From Eubacterium sp. (GTDB lineage Bacteria > Bacillota > Clostridia > Oscillospirales > Acutalibacteraceae), in contig JAIDJS010000335.1 of NCBI GenBank assembly GCA_029052085.1, positions 1 to 29,684 on the forward strand: a stretch of 29,684 nt of DNA, in the 5' to 3' direction. The notes beneath the pieces are model-generated. The model was not told where the DNA came from and did not search any database. It was given only the letters and a program-made list of their open reading frames with translations. A program made the translations under genes and the position numbers. How positions within the stretch are numbered: position 1 is the first letter of the stretch; the number at the start of each line of letters is the position of its first letter. Below, piece by piece: positions 1 to 7,463 of the stretch.

Positions 1-1615
1 ATTTAATAGTGGGCTTAATGTTTTAACAGGTGAAACAGGCGCAGGTAAATCAATAGTTGTTGATTCGATTAATGCCATTTTGGGCGAAAGAACCTCCCGT
101 GAACTGGTGCGTCACGGAGCTGATTTTGCTTTTGTTTCGGCGCTGTTTGAGGATATTTCCGATAATGTAAAAGCTAAGCTGGAGGATCTTGGCTATTCTG
201 CCGAGGAAGATGGCTCGTTACTTTTAACAAGAAAAATTACCGAAGCAGGAAAATCCGTTTGCAAAATTAACGGCTCTTCTGCAACCGTTTCTATTCTTAG
301 GGAAATCGGTCAGCTGTTGGTAAATATTCATGGCCAGCACGACAGCCAATCTCTTTTAAATCCGGATTTGCATTATCAGTTTGTCGATATGATGTCTGAT
401 CATGATGAATTTGTTTCTGCGTATAAAGAAAGCTTTCAAAAGCTTATATCCGTAAGACGAAAGCTTAAGGCATTAACGGATGATGAAGAGGATAAGGACA
501 GAGTAATTGAATTGCTTGAATATCAGATTAAAGAGCTTGAGAATGCAGATATTCAGCCGAACGAGAAATTAGAGCTTCTGAAGAAAAAAAAGCTGATTGA
601 AAGCAGTGAGGCAATGCTGCTTGCGCTGAATCATGCAAACCTTGCATTAAGCGGCGATGATGAATTTGACGGTGCTTCAACGCTTGTTTCTTCGGCCTCC
701 AAAGCGTTTTCCTCTGTTGATTCGCTTTCTGACGGCGCTGTAAAAATAGTATCCAAGCTGAATGATTTAAGTGAAGAAATTGAAGAGATTAAAGATTTGA
801 TTCATTCGGAAATTTCTTCCTTTGATTTTGATGAGAACGAAAGGGAGCAGGTTGAGGAAAGACTGGATTTGCTTTATAAGCTTGGGCTTAAATATGGCAA
901 TACAGAGGAAGAAATGCTTGCCTTTCTTGAAAATGCAAAAGAAAAGCGAAACGCCATTTTGTTCAATGATGATGAGCTTGAAAAGCTTACGGCTCAGTAT
1001 GATCAGCTTTTTGATGAGGTGATTAAAAAGGCAGAAAGGCTTTCTGAACACCGAAAAAAAGCGGCTGAAAAATTTGAAGAAAATGTTAAGGCTCAGCTTG
1101 AGTTCCTTGATATGCCTAAAATAAAATTCATTGTGAATTTTGATAAGGGTAATCTTACCTCAAATGGTTTTGATAAAATAGAGTTTCTGATATCAACGAA
1201 CCCGGGAGAACCTGCAAAGCCCCTTGCAAAAATTGCGTCCGGCGGCGAGCTTTCAAGAATTATGCTTGCAATTAAGAATGTTATCGTGCATAATGATACA
1301 ATCGGAACATTGATATTTGATGAAATAGATACAGGTGTTTCGGGCAGAGCAAGCAGAAAAATCGGCTTGAAGCTCAAATCGGTTTCTGAGGGCACACAGG
1401 TTATAACGGTAACACATTCAGCACAGATTGCTTCTGCCGCTGATGAGCATTTCCTTATTCAAAAGGATTTTGATAATAACAGAACATATACAAAGGTTTC
1501 TTCGCTGGATTTTGAGGGCAGGAAAAAGGAACTTGCCAGAATAATGGGCGGTCTGAATATAACAGACAGCCTGCTGAAAAGTGCCGAAGAAATGCTGTTG
1601 TCTGATTCGGAGTAA
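1..1615 (+). CDS. recN: DNA repair protein RecN, 5' end cut by the window
   Basis: RecN is an SMC-like ATPase that acts early at DNA double-strand breaks in the cytoplasm. The reading frame is open from base 2 and runs off the left edge, so a TTG at base 80 is not the real start. About 537 residues are visible, against a usual length near 555-570, so roughly 20-30 N-terminal residues are missing. The Walker A motif GETGAGKS lies at about bases 32-55. A long central segment rich in Glu, Lys and Leu (about bases 430-1100) fits the coiled-coil arms. The C-terminal ATPase half carries the ABC signature SGGELSR near base 1240, Walker B LIFDEIDTG near 1310 and the VTHSAQIA switch region near 1410. 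Head and tail ATPase halves around a coiled coil is the RecN layout. It is followed by tyrS after a 93-base gap. Confidence 0.96.
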   Translation, partial: FNSGLNVLTGETGAGKSIVVDSINAILGERTSRELVRHGADFAFVSALFEDISDNVKAKLEDLGYSAEEDGSLLLTRKITEAGKSVCKINGSSATVSILREIGQLLVNIHGQHDSQSLLNPDLHYQFVDMMSDHDEFVSAYKESFQKLISVRRKLKALTDDEEDKDRVIELLEYQIKELENADIQPNEKLELLKKKKLIESSEAMLLALNHANLALSGDDEFDGASTLVSSASKAFSSVDSLSDGAVKIVSKLNDLSEEIEEIKDLIHSEISSFDFDENEREQVEERLDLLYKLGLKYGNTEEEMLAFLENAKEKRNAILFNDDELEKLTAQYDQLFDEVIKKAERLSEHRKKAAEKFEENVKAQLEFLDMPKIKFIVNFDKGNLTSNGFDKIEFLISTNPGEPAKPLAKIASGGELSRIMLAIKNVIVHNDTIGTLIFDEIDTGVSGRASRKIGLKLKSVSEGTQVITVTHSAQIASAADEHFLIQKDFDNNRTYTKVSSLDFEGRKKELARIMGGLNITDSLLKSAEEMLLSDSE

Positions 1616-1670
1616 TTATGGGATTTAATAAAGAGCAAATGATAAAAAACGGAACATGTTTCTAATTTAT

Positions 1671-1676
1671 TATAAT
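1671..1676 (+). promoter_or_regulatory. possible -10 box for tyrS
   Basis: A perfect TATAAT sits 33 bases before the tyrS start and 19 bases before its AGGAGG-like site. I see no convincing -35 box 16-18 bases upstream, so this is a weak call. The short recN-tyrS gap suggests that tyrS either has this promoter or is read through from recN. Confidence 0.25.
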
Positions 1677-1708
1677 AAATAATATTTTAGATTTTGGAGG
1701 ATATATTC

Positions 1709-2929
1709 ATGGGAATTTATGAAGAATTAAAAGAAAGAGGTCTTATTGCTCAGGTAACGGATGAGGAGCAGATAAGAGAGCTTGTAAATAACGGAAAAGC
1801 AGTTTTTTATATTGGATTTGACCCAACTGCCGATTCTCTTCATGTAGGTCATTTTATGGCGCTTACACTTATGAAAAGGCTGCAGGAGGCAGGCAATAAG
1901 CCGATAGCCCTTATTGGTGGCGGTACTGCTATGATTGGGGATCCAAGCGGTAAAACCGATATGCGTCAGATGATGACAAAGGAAACCATTCAGCATAATT
2001 GCGAATGCTTCAAAAAGCAAATGTCTAAATTTATTGAATTTTCAGATGATAAAGCGCTTATGGTAAATAATGCAGACTGGCTTCTTGAACTCAATTATGT
2101 TGATGTTCTTCGTGAGGTAGGTGCCTGCTTCTCGGTTAATCGTATGCTTGCTGCTGAATGCTATAAGCAAAGAATGGAAAGAGGTCTTTCCTTCCTTGAA
2201 TTTAATTATATGATTATGCAAAGCTATGATTTCTATTCTCTTTATCAGAAATACGGCTGTAATCTTCAGTTCGGCGGGGACGATCAGTGGTCAAATATGA
2301 TTGGCGGTATGGAGCTTGTAAGAAGAAAGCTCGGCGGTGATGCCAATGCGATGACCATTACCTTGCTTCTGAATTCAGACGGCAAAAAAATGGGGAAAAC
2401 AGAAAAAGGCGCAGTTTGGCTTGATCCTGAAAAAACCTCTCCGTATGAATTTTATCAGTACTGGCGCAATGTGGATGACAGTGATGTTATCAAATGTATG
2501 AAGCTTTTAACCTTTTTACCGCTTGAAACAATTGCTGAGTATGAAAAGCTTGAGGGTGCAGAGCTGAATAAGGCTAAAGAGGTTCTTGCATATGAATTAA
2601 CAAAGCTTGTTCATAGTGAAGAGGAGGCAGATAAGGCAGATGCAGCAGCAAAGGCTCTTTTTGCAGGCGGCGCAGATACCTCAAATATGCCGACTACTGT
2701 TTTAACGGATGACGATTTTACCGACGGCTCGGTTGCTGTTCTTGATATGATGGTTAAGGCTGGTATTATCAAATCAAAGGGCGAGGGCAGACGCCTTATA
2801 ACACAGGGCGGTGTTTCTCTTAATGATGAAAAGGTAACAGATCCTTATGCTTCCTTAACAAAAACAGATTTTGATAATGAAATTATTATCAAAAAAGGTA
2901 AAAAGATATTCCATAAATTCAGCTTGTAA
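1709..2929 (+). CDS. tyrS: Tyrosyl-tRNA synthetase
   Basis: This class I aminoacyl-tRNA synthetase charges tRNA-Tyr with tyrosine in the cytoplasm. The ATG at 1709 is chosen because TTGGAGG lies 8 bases upstream; the in-frame TTG at 1694 is inside that ribosome binding site. The protein has 406 residues, normal for bacterial TyrS. The catalytic HIGH-type motif reads LHVGH at about residues 46-50, and the KMSKS-type loop reads KMGKT at about residues 230-234, both as expected for TyrRS. The C-terminal 70 or so residues ([21 protein letters not shown]) form the S4 RNA-binding domain. It lies after recN and is closed by a strong terminator. Unlike many Firmicutes tyrS genes it has no room for a T-box leader, since the whole upstream gap is 93 bases. 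Confidence 0.98.
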   Translation: MGIYEELKERGLIAQVTDEEQIRELVNNGKAVFYIGFDPTADSLHVGHFMALTLMKRLQEAGNKPIALIGGGTAMIGDPSGKTDMRQMMTKETIQHNCECFKKQMSKFIEFSDDKALMVNNADWLLELNYVDVLREVGACFSVNRMLAAECYKQRMERGLSFLEFNYMIMQSYDFYSLYQKYGCNLQFGGDDQWSNMIGGMELVRRKLGGDANAMTITLLLNSDGKKMGKTEKGAVWLDPEKTSPYEFYQYWRNVDDSDVIKCMKLLTFLPLETIAEYEKLEGAELNKAKEVLAYELTKLVHSEEEADKADAAAKALFAGGADTSNMPTTVLTDDDFTDGSVAVLDMMVKAGIIKSKGEGRRLITQGGVSLNDEKVTDPYASLTKTDFDNEIIIKKGKKIFHKFSL

Positions 2930-2936
2930 AACTTTC

Positions 2937-2976
2937 AAATCCCTGTTGATATCTCATGTATCAGCAGGGATTTTTT
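2937..2976 (+). terminator. Intrinsic terminator after tyrS
   Basis: A 15-base-pair stem (AAATCCCTGTTGATA pairing with TATCAGCAGGGATTT, one G-U pair) encloses a loop of about 5 bases and runs directly into six T's. It starts 8 bases after the tyrS stop codon. This is the strongest terminator in the window and separates tyrS from the accessory cluster. Confidence 0.93.
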
Positions 2977-2977
2977 G

Positions 2978-3007
2978 TTGGACTTTTATATATGCTTATG
3001 TTATCAT
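2978..3007 (+). promoter_or_regulatory. Possible promoter of the accessory cluster
   Basis: TTGGAC at 2978-2983 and TATCAT at 3002-3007 are separated by 18 bases. The -10 matches the consensus at five of six positions; the -35 is weak. It sits between the tyrS terminator and the first gene of the cluster, where a promoter is needed. A 7-base inverted repeat overlaps the -10. Confidence 0.4.
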
Positions 3008-3019
3008 AAAAAATGATAA
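3001..3019 (+). repeat. Perfect 7-bp inverted repeat at the cluster start, possible operator
   Basis: TTATCAT and ATGATAA form a perfect inverted repeat around five A's. It covers the proposed -10 box and abuts the AAGGTGA ribosome binding site of the gene at 3029. Its position suits a repressor operator or a weak RNA hairpin that affects translation. No regulator gene is seen next to it, so the role is inferred from position only. Confidence 0.4.
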
Positions 3020-3028
3020 GGTGATTAT

Positions 3029-4063
3029 ATGAAAGAGTACATATGTAAAATTGCTGATATTGATGAAATGGAACGCAAGTGGAATGAAGAAATAAAAAAG
3101 CATAAAAGTCCTAATTGGAAAATATGGAAAGCAGAATCAATAGAGCGTATAAAGAACGGTCAAAGTATTGCCTATTACGGTGTATTTAACGAAAAAATTA
3201 TATGCGAAGCAACAGCTATGCTTGATAAAAGTGTAGTTCAGAATTGCGATGGTTTAGTTGACGAAAAAACAGTTTATCTCTGTGCTTTTCGTACTGTTGA
3301 AAAATATCAGGGCAAAGGTTATTTTTCAAAATTATTCCGCTTTATGATTGATGATTTGAAAAACAGAGGTTATGAAAAGTTTACCTTAGGCGTTGAGCCA
3401 ACAGAAACGAAAAATTTGAAAATCTATCAGCATTTAGGTTTTAACGAATTTATTAAATCAGCCCGGGAAATTTACCCTGACGGAACAGTTATTGATGTTG
3501 TTTATTATAGAATGGAAGAGTTCGTATTGAATAGCATATATGCGTATCATGTTGTTACTGAAAAACCGATGCATATAGGTCAGCATATTATCTTGGACGA
3601 AAACCATCATAACGGCGTTCGGAAAAGAGTGAATGAAAAACTTGATATTGTAGGGGATGTTTATAATAATCCTGAAAAGTACAAGAATACTGAATTTGAA
3701 CATCACGCTTCTGTGGCATTAAGAGAGCTTGCATTGGAAAAAGTCAGATCTGATAAATATCCGAATTATCCGTCAAGAATGGCTTGTTTGTATGTTTCAA
3801 AAACGCTTGAAGAAGCAGAAAAATGGTTTGATTATTTTGTCGGGTTAGGCAGACCTACATTTCAGATTGTAAAATTAAAGGTCAACGGCAATGTGTTTTA
3901 CGGCGATGCCGAGAAATGCTTTGACGGCCAATTAACGGAAAAAGAAAACCTTATCCTTGCCGAAAAGTATTGGGAGAATAAGGATGTTAATGAAAACTCA
4001 ATTATAGAAATGCTTGTTGATGGTGAAATTGAGGTTGTAGAAATAATAAAGGAGAATAAATGA
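3029..4063 (+). CDS. GNAT acetyltransferase fused to a DUF2441-like domain
   Basis: This 344-residue protein has two parts. Residues about 1-165 are a GNAT N-acetyltransferase: the acetyl-CoA loop reads Q94-GKGYFSK and the C-terminal motif YQHLGF is at 133-138. Residues about 170-344 resemble DUF2441. They carry YHVVT (His174), a long charged stretch, SRMACLYVS at 249-257, EEAEKWF, and KCFDG..EKYW near 296-315. I recall DUF2441 being grouped with ADP-ribosyltransferase folds. The spaced His and Tyr would suit that, but this is inference from memory and layout. The ATG has AAGGTGA just upstream. The gene heads the accessory block and overlaps the next gene by four bases (ATGA), so the two are probably co-translated. 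Substrates are unknown. The GNAT call is firm; the DUF2441 call is likely. Confidence 0.8.
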   Translation: MKEYICKIADIDEMERKWNEEIKKHKSPNWKIWKAESIERIKNGQSIAYYGVFNEKIICEATAMLDKSVVQNCDGLVDEKTVYLCAFRTVEKYQGKGYFSKLFRFMIDDLKNRGYEKFTLGVEPTETKNLKIYQHLGFNEFIKSAREIYPDGTVIDVVYYRMEEFVLNSIYAYHVVTEKPMHIGQHIILDENHHNGVRKRVNEKLDIVGDVYNNPEKYKNTEFEHHASVALRELALEKVRSDKYPNYPSRMACLYVSKTLEEAEKWFDYFVGLGRPTFQIVKLKVNGNVFYGDAEKCFDGQLTEKENLILAEKYWENKDVNENSIIEMLVDGEIEVVEIIKENK

Positions 4064-4728
4064 TTAATATTTTACTTGAAGGATATGACATAAATGCCGA
4101 TTGGCTTTATGATGACCTGAAAAACTACATATTGCCGAATTGTTCAGTAGCAGTAGTGGCTTTTTCTTTTCGTGACAGCGAGGTTAAAAATTCAGCAGAC
4201 TGGAATTTGTTATACAGCAAAGAAAGTGGTGTTTATTATAATGGGATAGTCGGAGGTTTTACTGATTACGGAATACCGGAAAATAATATTACATTTGTAA
4301 ATTACTTTAAGGACACAAATGATTCTGCCAAACAAAAAGTAGAAAAGGCAGATATTATTTATTTCACCGGCGGTCGTCCGGATAGAATGATGGACAGAAT
4401 CAAAGAGTTTGATTTGGCGGATGCGTTAAGAAAACATAAAGGAATTGTTATGGGTTATAGTGCAGGCGCAGTTATTCAGCTATCTGAATATCATATATCA
4501 CCCGATAAAGACTATAAAGAATTTCAATACTATGACGGCTTGGGATATTTAGACGATTTTTATTTGGAGGTTCACTACAGAAATACAAAAGTACAAAACA
4601 AAGCGATTCATCGTGTGTTAGCCGAAAGAGGTAAAACAGTTTATGCAACTGCTTTTATGTCCGGTGCCGTTATCGTAGATAACGGCAATGTTAAACTGCT
4701 TGGGAATGTAAAAACTTTTAACAAGTAG
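4060..4728 (+). CDS. Peptidase S51 / type 1 glutamine amidotransferase-like protein
   Basis: This 222-residue protein belongs to the peptidase S51 (PepE dipeptidase/cyanophycinase) superfamily, which uses a serine nucleophile on a class I glutamine-amidotransferase-like fold. The FTGG motif at 102-105 precedes the nucleophile elbow GYSAGA, where Ser134 is the likely catalytic residue. His172 in EVHY is the candidate catalytic histidine. A C-terminal strand pair (TAFMSGAVIVDNG) fits the family end. There is no signal peptide, so it should act in the cytoplasm. It overlaps the upstream GNAT-DUF2441 gene by four bases and is followed after 11 bases by another GNAT. Family members of this small type commonly sit in Firmicutes accessory clusters, but the peptide or other substrate is unknown. 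Confidence 0.82.
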   Translation: MINILLEGYDINADWLYDDLKNYILPNCSVAVVAFSFRDSEVKNSADWNLLYSKESGVYYNGIVGGFTDYGIPENNITFVNYFKDTNDSAKQKVEKADIIYFTGGRPDRMMDRIKEFDLADALRKHKGIVMGYSAGAVIQLSEYHISPDKDYKEFQYYDGLGYLDDFYLEVHYRNTKVQNKAIHRVLAERGKTVYATAFMSGAVIVDNGNVKLLGNVKTFNK

Positions 4729-4739
4729 GAGTTTTAATT

Positions 4740-5150
4740 ATGATAGAAATAAGATATGCAACTATGGCGGATAAAGAAATACTTTTAAGCAGGGATAGTC
4801 ATATTAAAGAATCCGTTTGGGAAGAAACAATTAAAAATAATCGTGAAATTATTATATTTGTCGATGGCAATTTTGTCGGCTGGCTCAGATGGAATTTATT
4901 CTGGGACGAAATCCCGTTTATGAATATGCTATATTTTCTTGAGGAGTATCGCGGTAAGGGTTACGGTACGCAAATAGTGCAATTTTGGGAAAATGAAATG
5001 ATAAAGCTTGGTTATGATAAGGTCATAACTTCATCACAGGCTAATGAATCTGCGCAGCATTTTTACAGAAAGCTCGGCTATCGGGATGCAGGCGGTTTTT
5101 TTTCCGTTCGTAATGATTTAGAGATTGTATTTACAAAGGAATTAAAATGA
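4740..5150 (+). CDS. GNAT family N-acetyltransferase
   Basis: This 136-residue single-domain protein transfers an acetyl group from acetyl-CoA to an unknown amine. The pyrophosphate-binding loop R71-GKGYG and the C-terminal signature ESAQHFYRKLGY (103-114) are clear. The length is that of a minimal GNAT. The ATG follows TAGGAG with suitable spacing. It lies 11 bases after the S51-type gene and overlaps the next gene by four bases (ATGA), which suggests coupled translation. The short tryptophan-rich segment GWLRWNLFWDEIPF (47-60) precedes the conserved core strand. It is the second of three GNATs in the block, and its sequence is not closely similar to the others, so it is not a recent duplicate. 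Confidence 0.88.
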   Translation: MIEIRYATMADKEILLSRDSHIKESVWEETIKNNREIIIFVDGNFVGWLRWNLFWDEIPFMNMLYFLEEYRGKGYGTQIVQFWENEMIKLGYDKVITSSQANESAQHFYRKLGYRDAGGFFSVRNDLEIVFTKELK

Positions 5151-5695
5151 ACAGATTAGAACAGGCAAATCGTATTTTATATGATTTGGGATTACTGAAT
5201 GAGTTAAATAAGTATGGAACACCTCATCTTATAGGCAGTGCCAAGATGAATTTAATGGCTTGGAATGATTTGGACATTGATGTTGAAAATGATTCTATGT
5301 CATTAGACAAACTTTATCTGCTTACAAATTATATATTAAATGCTTTTAATCCGACTTGGTATGAGGCTAAAGAAGAAATCAACGAACAGGGAAATAAAGT
5401 CTGGTTTCATGGCTTTGAATTTTATTTGGATAATGAACTTTGGAATGTAGATATATGGTTTTTAGATAAATCAACAATTGAAAAAGCAGAAAAGTATTGT
5501 GATGATATAAAAGCAAAGATTAAGACAAATGATGGATTGAAAACTGCCATTATTGATATTAAACAGGAATTGATAAAAAGAAATCTTTATTCGTTTGATA
5601 AATATACGAGTATGGATGTCTATAATGCGGTGCTTAATAAAGGTATTATGAATATAGAGACGTTTATGAAAATATATAGTAAAAATAGGGAGTAG
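5147..5695 (+). CDS. Minimal nucleotidyltransferase-fold protein
   Basis: I do not recognise an exact family, but the sequence shows the active-site pattern of the polymerase-beta nucleotidyltransferase fold. G30-S31 comes first, then D41-x-D43-x-D45 (NDLDIDVE), and a third acidic residue D102 in the strand WNVDIWF. These correspond to the hG[GS], [DE]h[DE]h and h[DE]h elements. Residues 105-182 are helical and charged. It has 182 residues, which would suit small nucleotidyltransferases that modify antibiotics, proteins or RNA ends. It overlaps the upstream GNAT by four bases and sits 4 bases before the next gene, so it belongs to the same unit. The substrate is unknown; an antibiotic nucleotidyltransferase or a toxin-like enzyme are both possible. 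Confidence 0.65.
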   Translation: MNRLEQANRILYDLGLLNELNKYGTPHLIGSAKMNLMAWNDLDIDVENDSMSLDKLYLLTNYILNAFNPTWYEAKEEINEQGNKVWFHGFEFYLDNELWNVDIWFLDKSTIEKAEKYCDDIKAKIKTNDGLKTAIIDIKQELIKRNLYSFDKYTSMDVYNAVLNKGIMNIETFMKIYSKNRE

Positions 5696-5699
5696 AGTT

Positions 5700-6188
5700 T
5701 TGAATAATGGATTTGAAAGCATAACAAAAATCGTCAGCAATACTTTTTCATCAGGCTTAAAAGAAAGTACATTAGATTTTTTATCTTATCTGAATTCTGA
5801 TTCATTAACATTTGAACGTTTATCAGGGTATTGGGAAAATCAGTTTTATTATTCAGTAAAATACAATAATGAAAGTGTATGCTACATTTTGCTGAATGGT
5901 ACAGAAGATGAGCAGCAATTTGCTCCGCTGACCATTTGGAGTGATGATAGTGGTTCCGATTGGTATAAGAATTATCCTTTAGACAATAAATTTGAAGAAA
6001 TTGCTTGGGAGAATGTTGATGTTTGTGTTAACTGCGGTTCGTGCTCAGGAGGTACGAAAAAGATTGTATTTGGCAAAGAATTTAATAATATTTGCAGAAC
6101 TACATTCAGATTTACCAATCCGAATGTAGAAGAATTTAAAATAATCAAAATTTTAATAAATGCAAGGATAGAAAGTATAAAAGGATAA
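5700..6188 (+). CDS. Unknown protein with a CxxCxxC...C cysteine cluster
   Basis: This 162-residue protein is not one I recognise. It starts at a TTG, with GGGAG about 8 bases upstream and only four bases after the preceding stop; no in-frame ATG gives a better start. The N-terminal 100 residues are acidic and aromatic-rich without clear motifs. Residues 109-132 carry C109-x2-C112-x2-C115 and C132 near FGKEFNNIC, a pattern suited to binding zinc or another metal. The final part (FRFTNPNVEEFKIIKILI) looks like a strand plus amphipathic helix. It has no signal peptide or membrane segment. By position it belongs to the accessory block, between the nucleotidyltransferase and a GNAT. A small-ligand or metal sensor is one possibility, but no function can be assigned. 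Confidence 0.7.
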   Translation: MNNGFESITKIVSNTFSSGLKESTLDFLSYLNSDSLTFERLSGYWENQFYYSVKYNNESVCYILLNGTEDEQQFAPLTIWSDDSGSDWYKNYPLDNKFEEIAWENVDVCVNCGSCSGGTKKIVFGKEFNNICRTTFRFTNPNVEEFKIIKILINARIESIKG

Positions 6189-6196
6189 TCAATTTT

Positions 6197-6655
6197 ATGA
6201 TTAAATATATAACGGACAAACAACTCAAAAAGGAAATCTGTTTAAACATATTGAGAAAACTTCCGAAATGGTTTTCATTAGAGGATGGCATATTGCAATA
6301 TGCAGAAGAATGTAAACATTCTTATTTTTGGGCTGATGTTGAAAATGATGAATATGTTGCGTTTATTTCATTGAAAGAAACAAGCTCCTATGCTGTGGAA
6401 ATAGCTGTTATGGGTGTTGTCAGCGAATATCAGAATAAAGGAATAGGCAGTAAACTTTTTAAAAGCTGTTACGGTTTTGCCAAAGAAAACGGATATGAAT
6501 TTATTCAGGTTAAAACTGTTAAAAAAGGTAAGTATAAAAGTTATGATTTAACGAATTCATTTTATATAAAGCTTGGATTTAAAGAATTGGAATGTATTGA
6601 TAATTTATGGGATAAAAATAATTCTTGTCAGATTTATATTATGAGTATTCAGTGA
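6197..6655 (+). CDS. GNAT family N-acetyltransferase
   Basis: This 152-residue protein is a single-domain acetyl-CoA-dependent N-acetyltransferase of unknown substrate. Strand 4 and the acetyl-CoA loop read AVMGVVSEYQNKGIGSK (70-86), with Q79-NKGIG as the pyrophosphate-binding motif. The later FYIKLGF (122-128) is the usual C-terminal GNAT element. The ATG lies 8 bases after the upstream stop, so the ribosome binding site (AAAGGATAA) sits inside the end of the previous gene. It is the third GNAT in this block. The N-terminal half, with KLPKWFSLEDGILQYAEE, looks like the variable substrate-binding region. Confidence 0.86.
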   Translation: MIKYITDKQLKKEICLNILRKLPKWFSLEDGILQYAEECKHSYFWADVENDEYVAFISLKETSSYAVEIAVMGVVSEYQNKGIGSKLFKSCYGFAKENGYEFIQVKTVKKGKYKSYDLTNSFYIKLGFKELECIDNLWDKNNSCQIYIMSIQ

Positions 6656-6674
6656 GGTTTAAGGAAGTGTAATA

Positions 6675-7040
6675 ATGTATAATTCTGAATTCTGCGAGGT
6701 TAGTTACAACAAAGAATATAATGTTGTATTTGTGAAATGGAAAAAGTTTTGCAGACTTGAGGAGTATAGAAATCCATTATTATATGCATTGGAAATTATT
6801 AAAGAATATCATTGTGACTATGTTGCAGATACGCGTGACGGATTTGAAGATGATCCTGAAGATACTGTTTGGGTTAAGGATTATTTTATTCCAAATGCAG
6901 TTGAATACGGTTGTAAGACGATTTACTTTGTAATTGACAAAAACAATGCTCTTGCAGAAGAATTGAAAGGTCAGGAAGAAGATTCTAAGGATAAAATTGA
7001 GTTTAAATATATTTATTCCTTAGAAGATATAAATTTCTAA
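6675..7040 (+). CDS. Small STAS/SpoIIAA-like protein, function unknown
   Basis: This 121-residue protein has the look of the SpoIIAA-like/STAS group. A strand (NVVFVKWKKF) is followed by a helix, a second strand ending in an acidic turn (DYVADTRDG), then WVKDYFIP with a further helix, and a third strand (TIYFVI). The conserved-looking positions are W23, D51-R54 and the tryptophan at about 66. It has no catalytic motif, signal peptide or membrane segment. AGGAAG lies upstream of the ATG. It sits between the third GNAT and the cytidine-deaminase-like gene, 12 bases before the latter. A binding or adaptor role is likelier than catalysis, but the family call rests on fold pattern alone. Confidence 0.6.
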   Translation: MYNSEFCEVSYNKEYNVVFVKWKKFCRLEEYRNPLLYALEIIKEYHCDYVADTRDGFEDDPEDTVWVKDYFIPNAVEYGCKTIYFVIDKNNALAEELKGQEEDSKDKIEFKYIYSLEDINF

Positions 7041-7052
7041 TGAGGTGAAAAT

Positions 7053-7439
7053 ATGCTGAACGATAACTTGAAAACTTTATATGATGCAGCAAGATCTGTT
7101 GTAAACCCAAAGAAAATAAGCAATCAGATATGGTCCGGCGGTGTCGGTGCCGCTGTGATAACGAAAAAGGGCAATATTTATACAGGTGTTTGTATTGATA
7201 CAGAGTGTTCACTCGGTATGTGTGCTGAAAGAAATGCACTTTCAACAATGATTACAAACGGCGAATTTGAGATTGAAATGATTGTTGCAGTTGATAAAAA
7301 GGGGAATGTGCTTCCGCCCTGCGGTGCGTGCAGAGAATTTATGATGCAGCTTAAAAATTCATCAGATATAAATGTTCTTGTTGATCATAAAGGTACGGTT
7401 GTTAAACTGAAAGATTTAATGCCGTATTCCTATTCTTAA
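7053..7439 (+). CDS. Cytidine deaminase-like zinc enzyme
   Basis: This 128-residue protein belongs to the zinc-dependent cytidine deaminase fold. The catalytic signature C57-A-E59 (CAERNAL) holds the first zinc ligand and the proton-shuttling glutamate. P89-C90-GAC93 supplies the other two zinc cysteines. Length and three-cysteine ligation match the tetrameric homolog group that includes cytidine deaminase and blasticidin-S deaminase. It could therefore salvage cytidine or detoxify a cytosine-type nucleoside antibiotic. The ATG has GAGGTG upstream. I leave the gene symbol blank because the CIDTECSLGM segment before the CAE motif differs from the usual Cdd sequence as I remember it. Its place at the end of the accessory block makes a resistance role as plausible as salvage. 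Confidence 0.85.
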   Translation: MLNDNLKTLYDAARSVVNPKKISNQIWSGGVGAAVITKKGNIYTGVCIDTECSLGMCAERNALSTMITNGEFEIEMIVAVDKKGNVLPPCGACREFMMQLKNSSDINVLVDHKGTVVKLKDLMPYSYS

Positions 7440-7463
7440 ATTAATAAATAAGGGGTTATATTT

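Noticed and set aside
1093..1395. Open frame on the minus strand inside recN
   Set aside because: It lies wholly within recN, has no ribosome binding site support and reads as an antisense shadow of conserved ATPase motifs.
3029..7439. Integron-like gene cassette array
   Set aside because: Gene content (GNATs, nucleotidyltransferase, deaminase) is suggestive, but the gaps are 4-19 bases or overlaps, leaving no room for attC recombination sites, and no integrase is present.
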